Below, piece after piece: positions 61,518 to 64,000 of a stretch of 64,000 bases of DNA (positions within the stretch are counted from its first letter, which is position 1; every line of letters starts with the position of its first letter). Below the pieces are notes generated by a model. It made no database searches. It was not told the DNA's origin and saw only the letters and a program-made list of their open reading frames with translations. Location of the stretch: the NCBI GenBank assembly GCA_013141435.1, contig JABFQZ010000012.1, positions 1-64,000 of the forward strand. Direction: 5' to 3'. The position numbers and the translations under genes were made by a program. Source of the stretch: Ferruginibacter sp. Lineage in GTDB: Bacteria > Bacteroidota > Bacteroidia > Chitinophagales > Chitinophagaceae.

Positions 61518-62363
61518 ATGCATACGATACTTTTAGCCGATAGTGGCTCCACAAAAACCCAATGGTGTATTTTAGAAGGCAAAAAGAAAAAACTTTTTAC
61601 AACACAAGGTATAAGCCCATATTTTTTAAATGATAAATCTTTGGGAGAAATATTGGATAAAGAGCTTGTGCCAAAATTAGGTAAGGTAGTAATAAATGAT
61701 ATTTTTTATTATGGTACTGGTTGTAGTAACCCTACCAATATTGCACTTATAAAGCGTGGGCTTAAAAAAGTATTTGCTACTGCAAAAATAGTGGTGGAGC
61801 ATGATTTGCTTGGTGCTGCCAAAGCACTTTGTGGCAATGAAAAAGGTATTGCTTGCATTTTAGGTACTGGCTCAAATTCTTGTTTTTACAATGGTAAAAA
61901 GGTAGTAAAAAATAGCCCTGGTATTGGCTATATTTTGGGCGACGAAGGTAGTGGTACTCATTTGGGTAAAAAAGTATTGCAACATTATATGTACAGCACT
62001 TTTGATGCGGAGTTAATGGATAAATTTGAGGCAAAATATCCTGATACTAGATCGGATATTTTGGATAATGTGTATAAAAAAGAATTGCCAAACCGATATT
62101 TAGCTGGTTTCGTAGGTTTTCTTAGAGATAATAGAGGGCATTATATGATAGAGAACATTATAGAAGATAGCTTTAACGATTTTTTCTTTCAACATATATA
62201 TAAGTACAGAGAAAGTTGGTCGTTGCCGATAAATTTTGTAGGCAGTGTAGCTTTTGGCTTTAAAGATATTTTAAAACAATTGTGCAACGATTACGAATTA
62301 CAATTGGGCAAAGTAATAAAAGCTCCTATTGATGGTTTAATTAAATTTCACTCAACTATTTAA
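61518..62363 (+). CDS. BadF/BadG/BcrA-type ATPase, probable N-acetylglucosamine-kinase-like sugar kinase
   Basis: 281 residues from ATG 61518 (MHTILLADSG); seven codons upstream in frame are not conserved. The ASKHA fold shows phosphate loop DSGSTKTQWCILEG, the sugar-site region GTGSNSCFYNG and GIGYILGDEGSGTHLGKKVL. Bacteroidota homologues are annotated as GlcNAc kinases feeding amino-sugar recycling. The specific substrate is not shown here. Divergent from the S41 protease. Confidence 0.86.
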   Translation: MHTILLADSGSTKTQWCILEGKKKKLFTTQGISPYFLNDKSLGEILDKELVPKLGKVVINDIFYYGTGCSNPTNIALIKRGLKKVFATAKIVVEHDLLGAAKALCGNEKGIACILGTGSNSCFYNGKKVVKNSPGIGYILGDEGSGTHLGKKVLQHYMYSTFDAELMDKFEAKYPDTRSDILDNVYKKELPNRYLAGFVGFLRDNRGHYMIENIIEDSFNDFFFQHIYKYRESWSLPINFVGSVAFGFKDILKQLCNDYELQLGKVIKAPIDGLIKFHSTI

Positions 62364-62445
62364 TTACCGTTTATAAAATATTTTTGGAAAATATTTATAT
62401 TACATTTATTTTGTATTCTATTTTTAACCTTAAAATAATAAGATT

Positions 62446-63702
62446 ATGAATTTTAAACTTTTACTTACTGGAGCTTTACTTACTTCAACAATTGTAGCAA
62501 CTGCCCAAAATGCTAATAGAGGATATGCAATAACTGGTGATGGTAACAATGATTTTTTGTGGATGAATATACGCCAAGTAAATTTGGGTACTGGGCAAGT
62601 ATCTAATACAATTTTTGATAGAAGTAAAACTGCTTTTACGATAACTGATGTAGCTTCTAAAAAAACATTAAACCAAATTAGTGTAAATGATGGTACAGTA
62701 GCATCGGCATCTTTATACCCTACAAATTCGTTTGTAGCTGCAGCTGCTTACGATAGAAGAAGCGAAAAACTTTTTTTTATACCAATGCGTATGGGGCAAC
62801 TTCGTTGGATGGATGCCAATATAAAAAATGATGCACCTGCTTTTTATAGTGTGGTAATACCTAATTACTTACCTAGCGCAAATGCCGATGAGGCAAATAA
62901 TATTACCAGAATGGTAATAGGAGCAGATAATAATGGCTATGCTGTAACCAATGATGGTAATCACTTATACTCTTTTAGTACTGGCAAAAACCCAGTAATA
63001 AAAGACTTAGGAGCTTTAGTAGATGCCGAAGAAAATAAAGGATTATCGATACACAATAAATGCAGCAGCTGGGGTGGCGATATGATTGCAGATGCTTTTG
63101 GTAAATTGTATATTATTGCTGCATCTAAAAATGTATTTGTGGTAGATGTAAATAGTCGCTTAACTACTTATAAAGGCACTATTACTGGTTTACCAGCAAA
63201 CTATACTACTAATGGAGCAGCTGTAGATGCCGATGGAAATATTATATTATCTAGCGCCACTGCATTTGTAGGTTATTATAAAATGAATATTGCTGACTTA
63301 GTAGCTACTAAAATTGAAGGCTCTGATATGGTTTACAATGCATCTGACCTTGCAAGTGGCAATTTATTATTGCAAAAAGAAGCTGACCTTGCTAGAAATA
63401 ATTCGCTTGCAAAATTATTGCCAGCTACTATTAATACAACAAACGAAAATTCGGTTTTTCCAAATCCTATAACTGGCAGTACTTTTAATGTATTATTGGC
63501 AGGTAAACTTAGTGGAAATTATTCTGTGCGTATTACAGACCTTGCTGGTAGAGCGGTACAAAATACTAAAGCTACAGTTAGTAAAGGGCAACAAGTGCAG
63601 CAAATTAACTTTAATGTTCGCCCAACTGCTGGTACTTATCTAGTAAAAATATTAGATGAAAAAGGTACCGAAATTTTATCTGACAAATTAATGGTTTTAT
63701 AA
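62446..63702 (+). CDS. Secreted protein with type-A T9SS sorting domain
   Basis: 418 residues. A signal peptide (ending IVATAQ) precedes about 320 residues with WD/NHL-like repeats (GADNNGYAVTNDGNHLYSFS, AAVDADGNIILSS). The end is a type-A sorting domain: VFPNPITGSTFNV, YSVRITDLAGRAVQ, AGTYLVKIL and the basic/hydrophobic tail DKLMVL. It is exported by the T9SS and probably anchored after cleavage of the domain. Function of the propeller-like part unknown. Confidence 0.87.
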   Translation: MNFKLLLTGALLTSTIVATAQNANRGYAITGDGNNDFLWMNIRQVNLGTGQVSNTIFDRSKTAFTITDVASKKTLNQISVNDGTVASASLYPTNSFVAAAAYDRRSEKLFFIPMRMGQLRWMDANIKNDAPAFYSVVIPNYLPSANADEANNITRMVIGADNNGYAVTNDGNHLYSFSTGKNPVIKDLGALVDAEENKGLSIHNKCSSWGGDMIADAFGKLYIIAASKNVFVVDVNSRLTTYKGTITGLPANYTTNGAAVDADGNIILSSATAFVGYYKMNIADLVATKIEGSDMVYNASDLASGNLLLQKEADLARNNSLAKLLPATINTTNENSVFPNPITGSTFNVLLAGKLSGNYSVRITDLAGRAVQNTKATVSKGQQVQQINFNVRPTAGTYLVKILDEKGTEILSDKLMVL

Positions 63703-63717
63703 AATATTGGGTTTTAA

Positions 63718-63755
63718 GATACAAAAGGCTGCTCAAACGAGCAGCCTTTTGTATC
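63718..63755 (+). terminator. Strong terminator after the type-A T9SS gene
   Basis: GATACAAAAGGCTGCTC pairs perfectly with its reverse complement around the loop AAAC: 17 base pairs. It starts 15 bases after the stop codon and has A/T-rich ends for either direction. Confidence 0.92.
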
Positions 63756-63827
63756 TTACTAATAATCTAAATTACATTTGCTTTATTGTAAAAACAAAAC
63801 CATAAGTTGTGTAAAATAAATATAATA

Positions 63828-63998
63828 TTATAAAATTATTTTGGTAATAGTTTGCCTAGCAGATAATGTTGTAATATCTATCTTTTCATTTTCGACTACC
63901 TCAATTGTACCTTTTTCTTTTATTTTGCTTGCTATTTCACTTATTTCTTTTACAAAAATTTCAGCTTGTTTTTTCTTTAATTCTTTAAGATAAAATGC
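63828..63998 (-). CDS. C-terminal end of an unknown gene (cut by the window edge)
   Basis: On the minus strand one frame is open from the window edge to TAA at 63828-63830, 56 residues (FYLKELKKKQAEIFVKEISE, IEVVENEKIDITTL). The part is helical and rich in Lys/Glu and then beta-like. No family is recognised, and the real start is outside the window. The other two frames close within 25 bases, which supports coding. Confidence 0.5.
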   Translation of the reverse strand, partial: AFYLKELKKKQAEIFVKEISEIASKIKEKGTIEVVENEKIDITTLSARQTITKIIL

Positions 63999-64000
63999 CA

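Noticed and set aside
61233-61523. 96-codon minus-strand frame overlapping the start of the BadF-type gene
   Set aside because: It contains the palindrome and runs antisense over a real start codon; composition is that of spacer DNA.
1-64000. tRNA, rRNA or intact transposase genes
   Set aside because: No cloverleaf, rRNA signature or transposase motif was seen on either strand by eye.

Overview
The window is about 64 kb of AT-rich chromosome from a member of the Bacteroidota, most likely Chitinophagales (Chitinophagaceae-like). The evidence is the type IX secretion (T9SS) sorting domains of types A and B, a PorP/SprF-type barrel, a DUF3276/PUR protein, an RND pump fused to its outer-membrane factor, the RDD/SpoIIM/DUF4129/DUF4350/MoxR/DUF58 block, near absence of Shine-Dalgarno sequences, and several TAnnTTTG (-7) promoter boxes. 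No rRNA, tRNA, CRISPR array, intact transposon or prophage was recognised. Most of the window is core genome with small accessory scars.

Layout. 1-1.2 kb: C-terminal part of an MmeI-like type IIG restriction-methylation enzyme, cut by the window edge. 1.4-5 kb: RlmB-type rRNA methyltransferase, HMG-CoA lyase, GSCFA protein and MiaE. 5.1-11.1 kb: a divalent-metal efflux operon (small secreted protein, CzcA::OMF fusion, adaptor lipoprotein). 11.3-21 kb: amino-acid permease, PUR-domain protein, outer-membrane barrel, threonine dehydrogenase, KdsA, SDR, TPR protein, a structured RNA candidate and DnaG. 21.1-23.7 kb: a NarL-type two-component pair. 23.8-31.9 kb: PorP/SprF and two giant type-B T9SS surface proteins transcribed divergently across a large dyad. 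31.9-39 kb: TcdA and the RDD/SpoIIM/MoxR/DUF58 block. 39.2-42.3 kb: EF-P with Arg at the loop tip, a scarred intergenic region (hairpin plus remnant of an AAA ATPase), a GlcD-like oxidase and a frameshifted barrel pseudogene. 42.5-53 kb: DUF2721, GH77 amylomaltase, dipeptide epimerase, HisB-like HAD phosphatase, M13 peptidase, prfB with its programmed +1 frameshift, PruA and DUF4230. 53.2-59.4 kb: an envelope redox cluster. 59.6-64 kb: S41 protease, BadF-type kinase, a type-A T9SS protein and the end of an unknown gene.

The most interesting region is 53.2-59.4 kb. Eight genes lie on one strand. Six are tightly spaced: diheme lipoprotein, monoheme lipoprotein, membrane-anchored OB-fold protein, YceI lipocalin, DUF5777 beta-barrel and Rieske lipoprotein. 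They are followed by a LytTR regulator whose receiver lacks the expected phosphoacceptor Asp, and by a lipoprotein with five SprB-like repeats ending in a heme-c-like domain. I infer an outer-membrane or surface electron-transfer system; its function is not proven by the sequence.

Other notable points: three genes (rlmB, kdsA, prfB) have a TAnnTTTG box ending exactly 4 nt before the start codon, which suggests leaderless mRNAs; a folded intergenic element at 18.94-19.01 kb; EF-P Arg32; and a HisB-like phosphatase without the zinc ligands.
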